A stretch of 64,000 nucleotides of DNA from Microstegium vimineum. Taxonomy: Eukaryota > Streptophyta > Magnoliopsida > Poales > Poaceae. The notes beneath the pieces are model-generated. The model was given only the letters and a program-made list of their open reading frames with translations. It had not been told where the DNA came from and searched no databases. Positions 9,455 to 21,301 of the stretch are shown one piece after another. The DNA lies in assembly GCA_022036555.1 (NCBI GenBank), contig CM039120.1, forward strand, positions 33,133,716-33,197,715, written 5' to 3'. The first letter of the stretch is position 1. Each line of letters begins with the position of its first letter. A program made the position numbers and the translations under genes.

Positions 9455-10300
9455 TACATGAAAGTTGTAGATCTCGAAAAGTTATGAAACTTTGTAGTTC
9501 AAACCTTTTTCATTTGAAATCATCTTGTCATCGAAAAATACGTTCGAATGTGTCAAATTTGAAATTCAAAATTTTGTAAACAACCTCGGATGAAAAAAAT
9601 TGTTACATGAAAGTTGTAGATCTCAAATAGTTATGAAACTTTGTAGTTTACAACCTTTTCATTTGAATTCGTTTAGTGGCTCAAACAATTAATTTACACT
9701 CGGATTAGTATAAAATATGCGGAAGTAAAACGGAATCTAGACAAAGTGAGTCATGAGTGTAGTGGTAGCACTACTACAGAAAGAGTTCACATCACTTCCG
9801 GTTAGACATCACTGCCGGTTCATTACGAACCGACAGTGATGGATACACAGACGAAATCGCGTTTTTAAAATAAAAAAAAAATTCAAATTTTTTAGAGACG
9901 CAAGTCGCGCATTTTTTCGCAAATGCGCTCCGGTCGGGATTCAAATCTGAGACCACACCCTCGCGTGGTACCTCAGCTACCACTCCACAAATGACTCACT
10001 TTTGTCTAGATTCGTTAGTCTTTCCTCATATTCTATACTAAACCGAGTGTAAAATGATTGTTTTAGCCACTAAACGAATTCAAATGAAAAAGTTGTGAAC
10101 TACAAAGTTTCATAACTTTTCGAGATCTACAACTTTTATGTAGCAAGTTTTTTCATCCGAGGTCGTTTACAAAAATTTGAATTTCAAATTTGACACATTC
10201 AAACGTATTTTTCGATGACAAGATGATTTCAAATGAAAAGGTTGTGAACTACAAAGTTTCATAACTTTTCGAGATCTACAAATTTCCTGTACAAAGTTTT
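9455..10300. repeat. large imperfect palindrome, arms of about 310 bp
   Basis: The left arm, about 9455-9765, is the reverse complement of the right arm, about 9989-10300. Shared landmarks are GAGATCTACAAC, TTTGACACATTC, AACGTATTTTTCGATGACAA, CCACTAAACGAATTC and TGTCTAGATTC. The 220-bp loop holds a CACTA-type terminus and a tRNA-like module. A transcript would fold into a long double-stranded RNA. Confidence 0.75.
9893..9990 (-). repeat. tRNA-like (SINE-like) module, inverted copy
   Basis: On the minus strand it reads AGTGGTAGCTGAGGTACC followed about 25 bases later by GATTTGAATCCCGACC, resembling internal A- and B-box promoter parts of RNA polymerase III genes. It is not a complete tRNA: no acceptor stem is visible. 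Confidence 0.4.
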
Positions 10301-10379
10301 TCCATCAGAGGTAGTTTACAAAAATAAAAAAAACTAATAGTACAGGTAATATACGTGTAGAGTTGACTTTTTTGATTTT

Positions 10380-10660
10380 TGTAAACGATCTCGGATGGAA
10401 AAAAATTGTACATGAAAGTTGTAGATTTCAAAAAGTTATGAAACTTTGTAGTTCACAACATTTTCATTTGAAATCGTTTAGTGGCCTAAAAATACGTTCG
10501 AATGTGTCAAATTTGAAATTCAAATTTTTGTAAACGACCTCGGATGAAAAAACTTGCTACATGAAAGTTGTAGATCTCGAAAAGTTATGAAACTTTGTAG
10601 TTCACAACCTTTTTATTTGAATTCGTTTAGTGGCTCAAACAATCATTTTACAAATCTGAT
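10380..10660. repeat. third copy of the palindrome arm
   Basis: This stretch repeats the left-arm order and orientation: CATGAAAGTTGTAGAT, AACTTTGTAGTTCACAA, TACGTTCGAATGTGTC, then GTTTAGTGGCTCAAACAAT. The complex therefore has a minus/plus/minus arrangement of one unit. Confidence 0.7.
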
Positions 10661-10794
10661 TTTTCAAATTACGAACCGGCAATGATGAGGACCTTCACTG
10701 CCGATTCGTGGCTGGAACCGGCAGTGAAGACTCATCACCGTCGGTTTTGCCAGACCCGATAGTGATATGCAAATCTGTAGTACTGTAGAGGAGA

Positions 10795-10875
10795 TACCGC
10801 GCGAGCTTGAGGTCTGAGGTTCGAATCCCCGACAGAGCGTGTTCACGAATTTTACGCGAAAAATACGCGACTTGC
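10795..10875 (+). repeat. tRNA-like (SINE-like) module, direct copy
   Basis: GAGGTTCGAATCCCCGAC matches the B-box consensus GGTTCGANNCC. Its flanks (GCGCGAGCTTGAGGTC before; TTTACGCGAAAAATACGCGA after) are the degenerate mirror of 9893-9990. The A-box side is poor, so transcription is doubtful. Confidence 0.4.
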
Positions 10876-11116
10876 GACTTTCTTGACAAATATTTCTACA
10901 GGTGGTTGCTTAAAAAAATCGTCTGCAGAAATCGATTTCTACAGGCGGTTCGAAAAAACGCCAGTAGAAATGTGTTCCGAACCGCCGCTATAGTACAGTT
11001 GTGTACTAGTGACTATCTGTGCATGTGGACAGCAGCTCATGTATTATGATAGCTTGTTTAGTATGGTTCAATAGAGAATCATTGCAGGTAGGTTTGATTA
11101 CATTCAGACCAATAGT

Positions 11117-14100
11117 ATGGACCTGAACACGACAAATGCAATCGCCCTGCCGGTCTCAGGCGCCGGCGGGAGTGCTTCGCAAGGGCTGGCCGGTGGCGAG
11201 GGGTGGACCTGCCCGAGGAGCTGCGGCTGGTGTTGGCCTACATCGCCGCCGGTTAACGCTTGCGCCGTCATGAAGGAGGGAGAGGTGTCCTCTTCCGGGA
11301 CCTGCTGAGAAGACTGATGGAGCAGATGAACGGAGAGCCATTCGTGGCCGGCAGGAGCTCTCCAAGCTAGTGGAGGCGGCAGTGGCAGCTGGGCAAGCAC
11401 CATCGCCAGTGCACGCTGTTCATTCCGACGATCCCGTTGATCAACTTGGGGCCATCCAGACCAAATTTTGGTCTACCCAGGATGATCTTGAAGGCTCGGA
11501 GGATGAAGGCGAGGTTGGCTGTACACCGCCGACGCCTACTACGCCGGAGTTCGTGAAGGAAGCAGTGGACACGGGATTTACAGTAGATCAACTGCTCAGA
11601 GCCGAACGGGCTCTAGCATCAGGTAAGTCCCGGTCTCTGTTGACAAAGCCCTCCCAAGTTTGATTATCTCAGCGTTGGTGAAAAGAAGATTGGTTGGACC
11701 TCCATGGGAGGGTCCTCTACCAACTCCGAGGGTCTCACTGTTGCGGACCTTGGGAAACTTCCTAGCTATGGCATACCGAGATAGTTCGTCACGGTCGCCG
11801 GCGAAGGGGGATCCGTCAGGGTCTAGCAGAGCTTCGATTACGAATTCATTTGAATCGCCGTCAGTTCCGGTTGGCCCTACGATGTTTCTGGATTTTCAGG
11901 GATCAGTTATTCCCTTTCCTCCTTTGACTGGGAACACACTGTCGGCCGCGCATGTTCCCATCGAAGCGGATGACAAGGTGGAGCTGATTACGGAATCTGT
12001 TAGCAACTTACCGGATTGGGTCCAAATCGGAAACGGAAAACTCTACAGGCCCACCAAAGGTTTATGCGCCCTCTTCTCCCGTACCGGCACTAGACGCGAT
12101 CTGTTTGCATCCCCACGTCCGCCGCCATCGTGGAAGCCACCGCGCTCTTCATCACGTCGGTCCTACGCCGAAGTGGTGTGTGTTGGCAAAAAAATGGCGG
12201 CACAAGGCATCAATGGTGGAGGCTACGGTGGACGTGGTGGGGGGAGAGGTGGAGAGGGTTTCAACCCGGGATTCAATCCGGGATTCAACCCCGGCTTTGG
12301 TGGATGAGGATGGGGTGGCTACGCCGGTCGAGGGTGCGGCCCTTGCTATGGCTATGGCTATGGCGGTGGTCGGCACGGCAGGAACACACCGTATGGAGGG
12401 TACAACAACCATGGCTATGGCCATCGTGCTCCGGCGAGGGGACGTCGACCCTTCGGAAGGGCGGGTGGCCGTGGTTGCGGCGAGTTTGAAGGGCAGCGCT
12501 TCGCTGCGCCGATCGAGGGACTCGCTGGACAGCAGGAGCACGGCGCCGCCCACGGGCAGCGCTTCGCAGAGCCGGTCGAGGGCATCGCTGGCCAGCAGGA
12601 GCACGACGCCGCCCCTCAAAGCCTGATCTGCCAAGGTGAGCTGGCTGGTCAGCATGCGGCTGGAGGAGATGTAGCATTGGCGCCTGTTGGCCAACACCAG
12701 CAGGGCGCCCCACATGTTTCCCGCACGATGCCCACGCTGGTGGAGACCGGGGCACAAGGCGGGAGCACTTCAACTGCGACTCAGCAAGCCACTGCCATGA
12801 TAGTTGACAAGGCGCCGAAGATCGTTGAACAACCAGGGGAGCTGAAAGGTAATATCATTGATTTCCCAGAATCATCGAAGGGGGCAAAAAGGAGTAAAGG
12901 GAAACCTTTCTGTTACCGGTGTCATACCAAAGGACACACAATTCATGAGTGTACTGTGGTGCTTTGTTGTGAAATTTTCTTTGGAGATCATACGACCAAG
13001 TTGTGTCCAAACAGCAAAAAAACAAACACAAGTGATGTTCCTTGTGGCTATGCTGTGGAGGGCCTTGGTTTGTATTTCATCCCAGTGGCTGAGATTCCGA
13101 AAGCTAATGTGCAAGAAACTAAGGTTCTGGTAAGGGTGCTGGAAGGTTCTTTAACTGCCAAAGAATTGGCAGTGGAACTGGAAAGGTTATTACCTGAAAG
13201 AAGTCTACGTATTAAGAATCATAAGTGGGATATTCAGACCACTGGGGTTGGTGCTTTTATTATCAACTTTCCATCAGCTGACTTACTAGAAACAGTGTCA
13301 AATTGGGGGCCTATGGCTGCCAAGGAAGTTGAAGGAAAAATTTCTTTTTAAAAAGGTACTGATATTGAGGTGTATAAACGTGAAATTGAGAAGGTGTGGG
13401 TGCAGTTCAGAGGACTTCCCAGAGAGTTTAAAGAATTCTCAGTTATTTGGGCAGTGGGAACTATTTTGGGTGTTCCTCGGGCTGTTGACACTATTTTTTC
13501 AAAGAATACTGGTAGAGAAAGGATTAAAGTAGCAGTGCTAGACCCATCACTTATCCCGACCTATGTGGATGTGGTTATTGGGGACTATGTTTACGAGCTA
13601 CAGTTTGCAGTCGAGAAGGAAAATACTAGTGGTGAGCCACAACTTATTAATATGGACTTCCCCAAGGAGGAGGATCCGAAGGAGGGGGATCCAAAGGGTG
13701 CAAGCAAAGACAAATTAAATGGGGGGAAGTCAGAGGAGATAATGGATGTTGATGGAAACATAGGGGATGTACATGCATCGACCAATGAGAATGGTGATCT
13801 GCCACCTGGCGATGGCCACCAAAATGTGCTTCATGCGGCACAGTTGGTGGTGTTAACGGAGTCAGAGGTATCTACCGTTTCCCAAAGTATGCTGGTGAAT
13901 TCAAGTGAGAAGCCAAAGGTTGTTTTGTCCCAAGCTAGTGGCGGGACTTGGAAAGCGGATTTGTTGCCCCCGCAGACTGATTCTAGGATGCTCAATAGTA
14001 AGTCACTGAGTGGGGTTGGCTCACCCGTGCGGTACAGCAAGAGGCGCGCCTCAGCTGGGAGTCTGGACTCTATGGACAAGGCAGCTAAATTGAAAGCAAA

Positions 14101-14185
14101 GAAGAATCTGGACTTGGTCATCGAAAAAGGTAAATTACAACAACCGAGCCATCCTTTTTTATGCGAGATGATGTCTCTTTATTAA
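11117..14185 (+). pseudogene. LINE ORF1 (gag-like, CCHC knuckle and DUF4283)
   Basis: ORF1 of plant L1 elements binds RNA and forms the ribonucleoprotein. Here the N-terminal part (11117-11660) is split by frameshifts. From 11660 one frame runs to 14185, broken only by TGA at 12305-12307 and TAA at 13349-13351. A Gly/Tyr-rich region (about 12200-12440) follows a Pro/Ser-rich one. A CCHC knuckle (CYRCHTKGHTIHEC, near 12911) comes next, with a second degenerate knuckle after it. Then comes a DUF4283-like domain (about 13120-13620; landmarks VWVQFRGLP, VIGDY). An acidic C-terminal tail follows. The knuckle precedes DUF4283, whereas many plant L1 ORF1 proteins have the reverse order. Confidence 0.75.
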
Positions 14186-14508
14186 ATTCTACTAAAGCTT
14201 TAGGGGTGGATCTAGGTAGAACAGAGCATCATATTTTATCTTCCTTAAAGTGTTTAAAAGACATAGAATATAACAGGTTGTTAGATGCTGCTAAAGTCAA
14301 GGACGAAAACTATGTGTTAGTAGAGGATGCTTCATCTGAATGCTCTAATGATGAGAATGTTGATCTAAAAGCACTAAATTTAATTTTTTCGGATATAGCA
14401 GAAGGACTAGGTGATGGGGGTGTGATCCATTGATTTTACAAACCCCTGTATCATCTATAAAGAAGGGGCGGGCTAAAAGGAAGAAAAAACAAAGTAAAAG
14501 TCGTTAAA

Positions 14509-17500
14509 ATGAAAGGAATTTTTTGGAATTGTAATGGATTTGCGGATAGTAAAAAATATAGATTTCTGTCAGATTTAACAAAGGAGAAAGATCTAGATTT
14601 CATTGCCTTATCGGAAACTGGAAGAGCATGCTTCCCACAACATACCCTTGACACCATTTGTGCTGGTAGAGATTTTATTTAGCACTGTATGGCGCCAAGG
14701 GGTAGATCTGGTGGTATGATTCTAGGTGTTCATTTGTTGCAATTTGACATTGGTGAAATTGGGAGGGAGAGTTCTTTATCCGTTTTAAGTTAAGAAGAAA
14801 AGAGGATGATTTTAAGTTTAATTTAGTCTCAGTCTATGGCCCGGCACAAGCCATTCATAAACCGAACTTCTTGTCCGAGTTGGTTCGCGTATGTTCAAAG
14901 GAATCCATACCTATTATTGTAGGTGGTGACTTTAATATTATTCGCAGACTAGATGAGAAAAATAATGACAACTATAGTGACAGGTGGCCCTTCATGTTTA
15001 ATGTTGTTATTGATACTTTAAATCTTAGAGAGTTAGAGTTATCAGGGAGGAAGTTCACTTGGGCAAACAATTTGCCAAACCAGACTTTTGAGAAACTAGA
15101 CAGGGTTTTAGTTTGCACAGATTTCGAGTCAAAATTCACACATTCCACTGTGTTTCCTCTCACTAGAGAAATTTTTGACCATACTCTGCTTCTTTTCTCT
15201 ACAAATAGTTCGTCCACAACTAATCAACCCCAATTCAAATTTGAAATAGGCTGGTTGTTAAGAGACGACTTTTGTGAGATGGTTTCAGAGATATGGCAGA
15301 ATACTATAGCTGTAGATTTACCTATTGAGAGATGGCAAACCAAGATTAGAAGGCTTCGTCAGCATCTTAGAGGGTGGGCGAAACATGTGAGTGGAGTTTA
15401 CAAAAAAGAGAAAGCAAAGCTATTAGACAAACTGGATGAACTCGATAAAAAGGCATAACTCACACGGCTAAATGACGCCGAACGTGATTTAAAATAAGTT
15501 TTAAATGAAAGACTTGCAGAATTACTTAGAGGAGAGGAACTAAAATGGTACCAATGGGCTAAGGCGAAGCACCTCTTAGAAGGAGACGCAAATACTAAAT
15601 ATTATCATTTGCTAGCCAATGGGAGACATAGGAAGACTCGTATTTTCCAGCTTGAGGATGGTAATGATATTATAACTGGTGATGCTCAGCTTAAGGAGCA
15701 TATTACTAGTTATTACAAAAACATGTTCGGTCCTTCTGAAGAATCGCTAATTTCATTAGACGAATCTCAGACGGAGGATATCCCTCAAGTGTCGGATTTG
15801 GAAAATGATTCATTGACCAAGCCTTTCACTTACAAGGAAATTAGAAAGGCAATATTTCAAATGGAACATAACAAGGCTCCTAGACCCGATGGTTTCCCTC
15901 CGGAGTTTTATCAAGTTTTTTGGGGTGTAATTAAAGACGATTTGATGGCATTGTTTTCAGAATTTCATCAAGGAACCTTACATCTTAATCGTCTCAACTT
16001 TGGTAACATTATTCTATTGCCAAAAAAGAATGATGCGAGAGTCATCCAACAATACAGACCCATCTGTTTGTTGAATGTCTCTTTAAAAATATTCACCAAA
16101 GTGGCAACAAATAGATTAACTACCATCGCCCAAAAACTGATAAGACCAACCCAGACTGCCTTTTTGCCAGGGAGAAATATTATGGAGGGTGTTGTTATAT
16201 TACATGAAACACTTCACGAACTACATACAAAAAAAGAGATGGCGCAATATTTAAAATTGATTTCGAAAAAGCGTACGATAAAGTAAATTGGAGTTTTCTA
16301 CAACAAACGTTAAGAATGAAAGATTTTTCACAAAAATAGTGTGAATGGGTACAGATGTTTATACAAGGTGGAAATGTAAATATTAAGGTCAATGACCAAC
16401 TTGGGTCCTATTTCCAGACTAAGAAAGGCTTAAGGCAAGGTGACACAATATCTCCCATACTATTCAATATAGTGGTAGATATGTTGGTTGTACTAATTGC
16501 CAGAGCAAAAGATGTAGGTCAGATAGAAGGGGTCATCCCCCATCTGCTTCAGGATGGTCTGTCCATCCTACAATACGCGGATGACAAAGTGATTTTCATG
16601 AGCCATGATGTTGACAAAGTTGTTAATATGAAACTCTTATTAACCACTTTTGAGCAATTATCTGGCTTAAAAATAAATTTCCACAAAAGCGAACTCTTTT
16701 GTTTCGGAAAAGCTAAAGATCACGAAGAGTTCTATTCGCAGTTGTTTGGATGTGCCATTGGAAACTATCCATTTCGATATTTGGGGTTACCAATGCATTA
16801 TAGAAGTCTATTTAATAAAGACTGGCAGTGTATTGAAGAGAGAATTGAGAAAAGACTTAGTGGTTGGAAAGGTAAATTGCTGACAGGCGGTGGTCGATTG
16901 GTCCTTATAAACTCGGTGCTCTCTAGTTTACTGATGTTTATGATGTCCTTTTTTGAGCTACCTAAAGGGGTACTCGAAAAAATTGACTGTTTCCGATCTC
17001 GTTTCTACTGGCAAAATGACCAACATAAGCGAAAATACAGGTTAGTAAAGTGGGATGTTATGTGTCAGCCTAAGGACCAAGGTGGTCTTCGGATCCAAAA
17101 TTTAGAGGTTCAGAATAAATGTTTGCTGAGTAAGTGGCTTTTTAAGTTACTCAATGAGGAAGGATTGTGGCAAGAATTATTAAGAAATAAATACATTAAA
17201 AATAAGACGTTAGGAAGTTGTGAAAAAAGCAACAGGCTCGCATTTCTAGAAGAGTCTGATGAATGTTAAGGATACCTTTTTTAAGTTAGGACACTTTAAC
17301 GTCAAAGATGGGTCACAAACACGTTTTTGGGTTGATACTTGGCTAGACAACAATCCCCTTAAAGATAGGTTTCCTGGGTTGTCTAATATTGTAAGAAGAA
17401 AACAAGATACAATTGCCACAGTTACGAGTTCTCCCTTACTAAACATCTCTTTTAGGAGAAATCTAGTGGGTGCAAACTTGACAAACTGGTGCCGCATTGT

Positions 17501-18282
17501 TGCTTCCTTACAACATGTTAATTTACTACAGGAAACAGATGTGTTTGTATGGGGACTAAAAACATCTAGAGTTTTCACAGTCAAGTCTATGAATGCTGCA
17601 TTAATTAACAGTGGGGTGAGGGTGTCGCTAGATATTTGGCAAACGAAGCTACCAGCAAAAATAAAATTTTTCATGTGGTATTTGAAAAGAGGAGTTATTC
17701 TAACCAAAGATAATTTGGCTAGGAGAAATTGGAATGGAGATAAGAAGTGTTGTCTCTGTAATCTTCCAGAAACAATTCATCACCTCTTCTTTGATTGTTT
17801 CTATGCTAAATTTTTGTGGCGTTCTATACATATATTTTTTGGGTTATCACCTCCTTTAAATATGTTGATTTGTTTCATAATTGGTCTAAGTGGGAAACAA
17901 AAAGTATAATACTCTGTTATTAACAGCAGCTGCTGCTCTTCTTTGGACAATTTAACTAACAAGGAATGAGGTAGTTTTTGACAAATGCAAATCAAAATCT
18001 CTTATGCAGGTACTATTCCGAGGAACACATTGGCTGCGCCAATGGGCGATGCTACTACGGTGTGAAGAACTTCAGGATCATTTGACCTCCGTGGCGCAAC
18101 GACTAGAAACGTCGGCTTTAGTTTTCTTCGGTTCAAATGGTTGGTTGTCCCAGCGATATATTGGTTTTGTTTTGTCAAAAACTATTACCTATTCCGTTTG
18201 CGTTGAGTGGGGTTGTAAGTTTTTTGAACTTTGTGTCGTGTGTGGAGTCTGTTTTGTGTGGCCTGATTCTATCCTTAGATAG
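14509..18282 (+). pseudogene. LINE ORF2 (endonuclease-reverse transcriptase)
   Basis: ORF2 nicks target DNA and reverse-transcribes the element RNA. The first ATG, 14509, begins MKGIFWNCNGF, the usual start of the APE-type endonuclease. GGDFNIIRRLDEKN (near 14921) is its conserved metal/phosphate motif. Reverse transcriptase blocks are AP-PDGFPPEFYQ, LPKKND with YRPICLLN, QTAFLPGRNIMEGV, GLRQGDTISPILFN, YADD (near 16573) and YLGLPMHYR. A zinc-binding C-terminal domain (CCLCNLPETIHHLFFDC) ends near 17815. At least four frame changes and several stops occur (for example near 14679, 15458, 16286, 17269). APGPDG is changed to APRPDG. It is inactive. Confidence 0.82.
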
Positions 18283-18330
18283 ATGAAGCCGGATTTTATA
18301 TCCATTATCTGAAAAAAAGTAAAAAAAAAC

Positions 18331-18952
18331 TGAAAATGTGACGTAGGTAATTGCTGGCTGTACCACTCTTCTTCCAAGAATCAAGAGAGACTTTCACGGT
18401 GGTTGATTTTTATATAGTTATTAAATATCTAAAACGCCTTATTTATACAACACAGTTGTTGATTTTTACACAGTGGTTCTTACTATACGACGGCTAGTCC
18501 TAGAAAACTGCTAGCTGACCATGCATGCGGGCTTCTAGAAAAGCAGCGGTGTCGGATGTGCCTACAATACAATTAATCTCCACGCGAGCAACGCTTTATC
18601 TAGATAATCATGGGCGATGTGAACGTGACAACTTAGAAAGCAGATGCTTCGACTTTACTACGGGTTTCCTTTCATCGTGGACATCATTTTGAAAAGAGAC
18701 ACGATCTTTCAATTAGTTACATACTTACATGGCATAGAGTACCTTATTGATTAACACGGTCACCGCTTCTCGCTATGCTGACAATAGTGGCTAGAAAGGA
18801 ATGGTAGGAAAACACGGACACGGAAAAAAAAAAGGCGAAGCCCAAGATCACTTGCGTCATATCAAAAACAAATATGTCCTCTTTACCCAGAATATTATAT
18901 ATCGAACACTCAGTAAAGAGTAATTTTGTTGAATATCATACTCAGTAAACAC
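18331..18952. other. AT-rich flank, nothing recognised
   Basis: There is no frame longer than about 70 codons, no repeat termini and no RNA gene features. Two TTGATTTTTA-containing phrases (about 18403 and 18450) look like an old short duplication. Confidence 0.4.
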
Positions 18953-19084
18953 TACTCCCTCCATCCCAGAATTATTGAGGTTATAGGATTTGAATCTTGT
19001 CTCAAAATTGTTGACGCTACTCCCTCTGTTCCAGAATTATTGACGTTATAGGATTTGAATCTTGTCTCAAAATTGTTGACGCTA
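18953..19084. repeat. 66-bp tandem duplication of a Stowaway-like terminus
   Basis: Two copies of CTACTCCCTCC/CTCTG followed by CAGAATTATTGA, GTTATAGGATTTGAATCTTG and TCTCAAAATTGTTGACGCT lie head to tail (about 18953-19017 and 19018-19084). They differ at a few bases only. Confidence 0.75.
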
Positions 19085-19357
19085 TACCCTTCACTCTGGC
19101 CAATATTCTCTATCATGATGTCACTTTCAGTCACTTCATATCCACTGTTGATAGAAAAATCTATAAAAAAAAGTGCAACGAGAGAGCTGGAGTGTTGGCC
19201 GGGTACGGAAGCAAAGCAAGGAGACCAATTAATGCATGTCATTTCAAAGTTTTACAAGCTGTCACCATTCTTTTATAGGGATAGCAGTGTCTTTTACCAT
19301 ATGCCTTGGTTACTGAATCCAAAGCCACAACGTCAAGAATTTTGACACAGAGGAGTA
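19019..19357. mobile_element. Stowaway/mariner-like MITE
   Basis: The left terminus TACTCCCTCTGTTCCAGAAT is mirrored by the complement of 19357-19330 (TACTCCTCTGTGTCAAAATT, then CTTGACGTTGTGG). About 340 bp, AT-rich and non-coding, which fits the class. The preceding duplicated terminus suggests partial tandem duplication of its left end. Confidence 0.5.
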
Positions 19358-20384
19358 CACCACAACACCGAATCACTTTTAGACATCTGACGCTAAAAAA
19401 AATATTTAACAATGGACCATCTGACGCTAAAGCTGACCGCAGAGACCCTATTTTTCTATCATTTACCGATTCGTTGTATGCCGATGTAGATATCGACTTT
19501 TACCATTGGATGGTTTGACGCTGAAAATATTACACCCTCATGCTGTCTGTCGCTAAACATATGTGGGCCCCACCTAAACTAGCGCGGCCCACCTTAAGCG
19601 CCCGCGTGCCGCTTATTTTCGCGCCCAATTTTTTGGCCTGCCCATATAAAAAAACCCTAACCTTTCCCAGATCCAAAATCACCGGGCTCTCCCACCCTAT
19701 CCGCCGCCATCCCCCGCCCGACGCCCAAGCCCCGCGCCGCCCTCTCCACCTGCCCGAGCCCCACGCCGCCTTCTCCTCCTGCACACGCTGCCATCTCCTC
19801 CTGCACGACGCTCTCTCCACCTGCACGCCGTCCGCACACCGTCCTCTCCACCTGCACACCTCCCAACGTCGGTCGTTCCCCACCTGCACAGCGGCGCCGC
19901 CCACCACCAGCACCGCCCACCCCCAACACGGCCCCGCCTACCTCCCACTCCCCACGGCGCTGCCGATCCCAGCGCCGCTTTGGTCTTGGCGCCTATATAT
20001 CGTTATCTCGTGGCTACTTGTATCTTCCACGTCAATCGCAGGCGTTGGTGCTGGAGCTCTGTCCGTCAATCCGCCGCTGGAGCATCAGCTTTTGGGACGC
20101 CGCCGCCTGCTGCCAATCTGACGCTATAAATACAAAGATCGTTGGATGATCTGACGGTATATGTGTGACATCATAGTATCTGACGCTAAACATTGCTAAT
20201 GGAGTATCTGACGCTAAAAATATTCACGGCAACAGACTATCTGACGCTATATGTTTTTTAGCGTCAGGACTTACTGCGTTTGCAGAAGTCTGACACTATA
20301 TTTTTTTAGCGTCAGATCGTTTGACGGTGTATCCATTTTTAACGTCAGATCACCCAACGTTAATTCAAGTGTTGTGGTGTAGTG
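19354..20384. mobile_element. small CACTA-like element with TGACGCTAAA repeats
   Basis: The right end at 20384 reads, on the complement, CACTACACCACAACACTTGA. The left end near 19354 reads TACACCACAACACCGAATCA, so it matches but has lost the CACTA bases. About ten copies of TCTGACGCTAAA or close variants crowd within 200-300 bp of each end (19388-19550 left; 20117-20360 right). The middle is a GC-rich segment unlike the termini. No transposase is present. Confidence 0.6.
19540..20121 (+). other. GC-rich gene-start-like segment carried by the CACTA element
   Basis: A 193-codon open frame spans this segment. A CCCATATAAAAAAACCC TATA-like run sits at about 19640, and the sequence then becomes GC- and CpG-rich with Pro/Ser/His-rich translations in all plus frames. 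This looks like promoter plus 5' coding region of a cellular gene captured by the element. No domain is recognisable and the true reading frame is unclear, so I do not call a protein. Confidence 0.35.
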
Positions 20385-21301
20385 AAAAATGTTGTTTGTC
20401 ATGTGTTTTAACACTTGACGTAGTCTGACACTCGTTGAAGAGTGGATATGCGGAGTGTCTCGGCAAACACATCCACTTCACAAAAAACGACAACAGGTAA
20501 TGGCCCTCATCTATCGTTGCTTTTGGTCGAGTCCTCAAACGGAAGACAGCTATCACTCGGCAAAGAACATGTTTGCTGAGTTTGAAGGGCCAGCACTCTG
20601 GCAAACCATATATTTTTCTTCTTGCTGTGAAACTATTTTAGTAGTCTTCTACAGTACTTTGTACTCATTGTTCAAATTTGATACGTTTCTAAAACTTTTT
20701 GCTATCTTTCTTTAATTTATTTCATTTAATTGAATTTTTTTGGATAAGTCAATTTTGAATTGCATGTCATTCCAATACTGAAAATTAATGAATAGAAAAA
20801 TGATATTCATGTGTTTGAGTCTAATGTGAGGCCACATCCAGGAACAAACAGAAATTACAAACATCTTGTTCACAAAACATGACCACAAACTTGGGAGTGA
20901 ATTGTTTTTAAATTATAAATGATGTCTGAAAATCATAAAACTTGTCGAGATACCATAATATCCTATCTGGAGTATGTGATAAAAACTTGAGAAGATTTCT
21001 CACATACGATGCTTTAAATCTTACCGGATCCTCTCAACTTCATGACTATTCTTTGGAGATACTTCGACATCGTCTCCCTCTTATTCTCCAGATACACACT
21101 CTCCCTGCCAAGACGTGTATCCGGAAAACAGCGGGAGGCGCTGCCAAAATACTATCTCAGATACGAGTACAACATGAAAACTAAACTCATATATGCATCT
21201 TCGGGTGGGGTTAGGACCTATCCTCGCCTATTAGATAGTGTCGATGGCATGTCCTACGAGATCCCCATTGACCTAACTACCGAATCATGGGCCTCGGTCA
21301 C
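20385..21301. other. repeat remnants, no gene assigned
   Basis: Phrases such as GAGTGTCTCGGCAAACAC and CACTCGGCAAAGAAC (20450-20570) resemble subterminal repeats of a common grass CACTA family with TTTGCCGAGTG motifs. From 20942 to 21300 there is a stretch with coding-like composition and two overlapping frames (about 80 and 127 codons). I do not recognise the product. Confidence 0.3.

Larger units (their letters stand above)
9769..11011. mobile_element. CACTA-like element complex
   Basis: A terminus CACTACTACAGAAAGAG starts at 9769, and at 11011 the complement starts CACTAGTACACAACTG. An internal degenerate terminus (CTGTAGTACTGTAG, about 10774-10787) may be the true partner of 9769. Subterminal repeats of the type ACTGCCGGTTC and GAACCGGCAGTGA lie at both ends. 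No transposase frame is present. It may be two partly overlapping elements. Confidence 0.5.
11100..18330 (+). mobile_element. L1-type LINE retrotransposon, decayed
   Basis: In order it has ORF1 (zinc knuckle, DUF4283), ORF2 (APE endonuclease, reverse transcriptase, C-terminal zinc-binding domain), a short 3' UTR and an A-rich tail at about 18311-18330. A length of about 7.2 kb is close to full length for plant L1 elements. The exact 5' end was not resolved; it lies between the CACTA end at 11011 and the first coding-like codons at 11117. No target duplication was found. Several in-frame stops and frameshifts in both ORFs make it inactive. Confidence 0.85.

Noticed and set aside
10800..10840. 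A possible tRNA gene (GGTTCGAATCCC)
   Set aside because: Only the T-arm-like part is present; no acceptor stem, anticodon arm or proper A box could be built.
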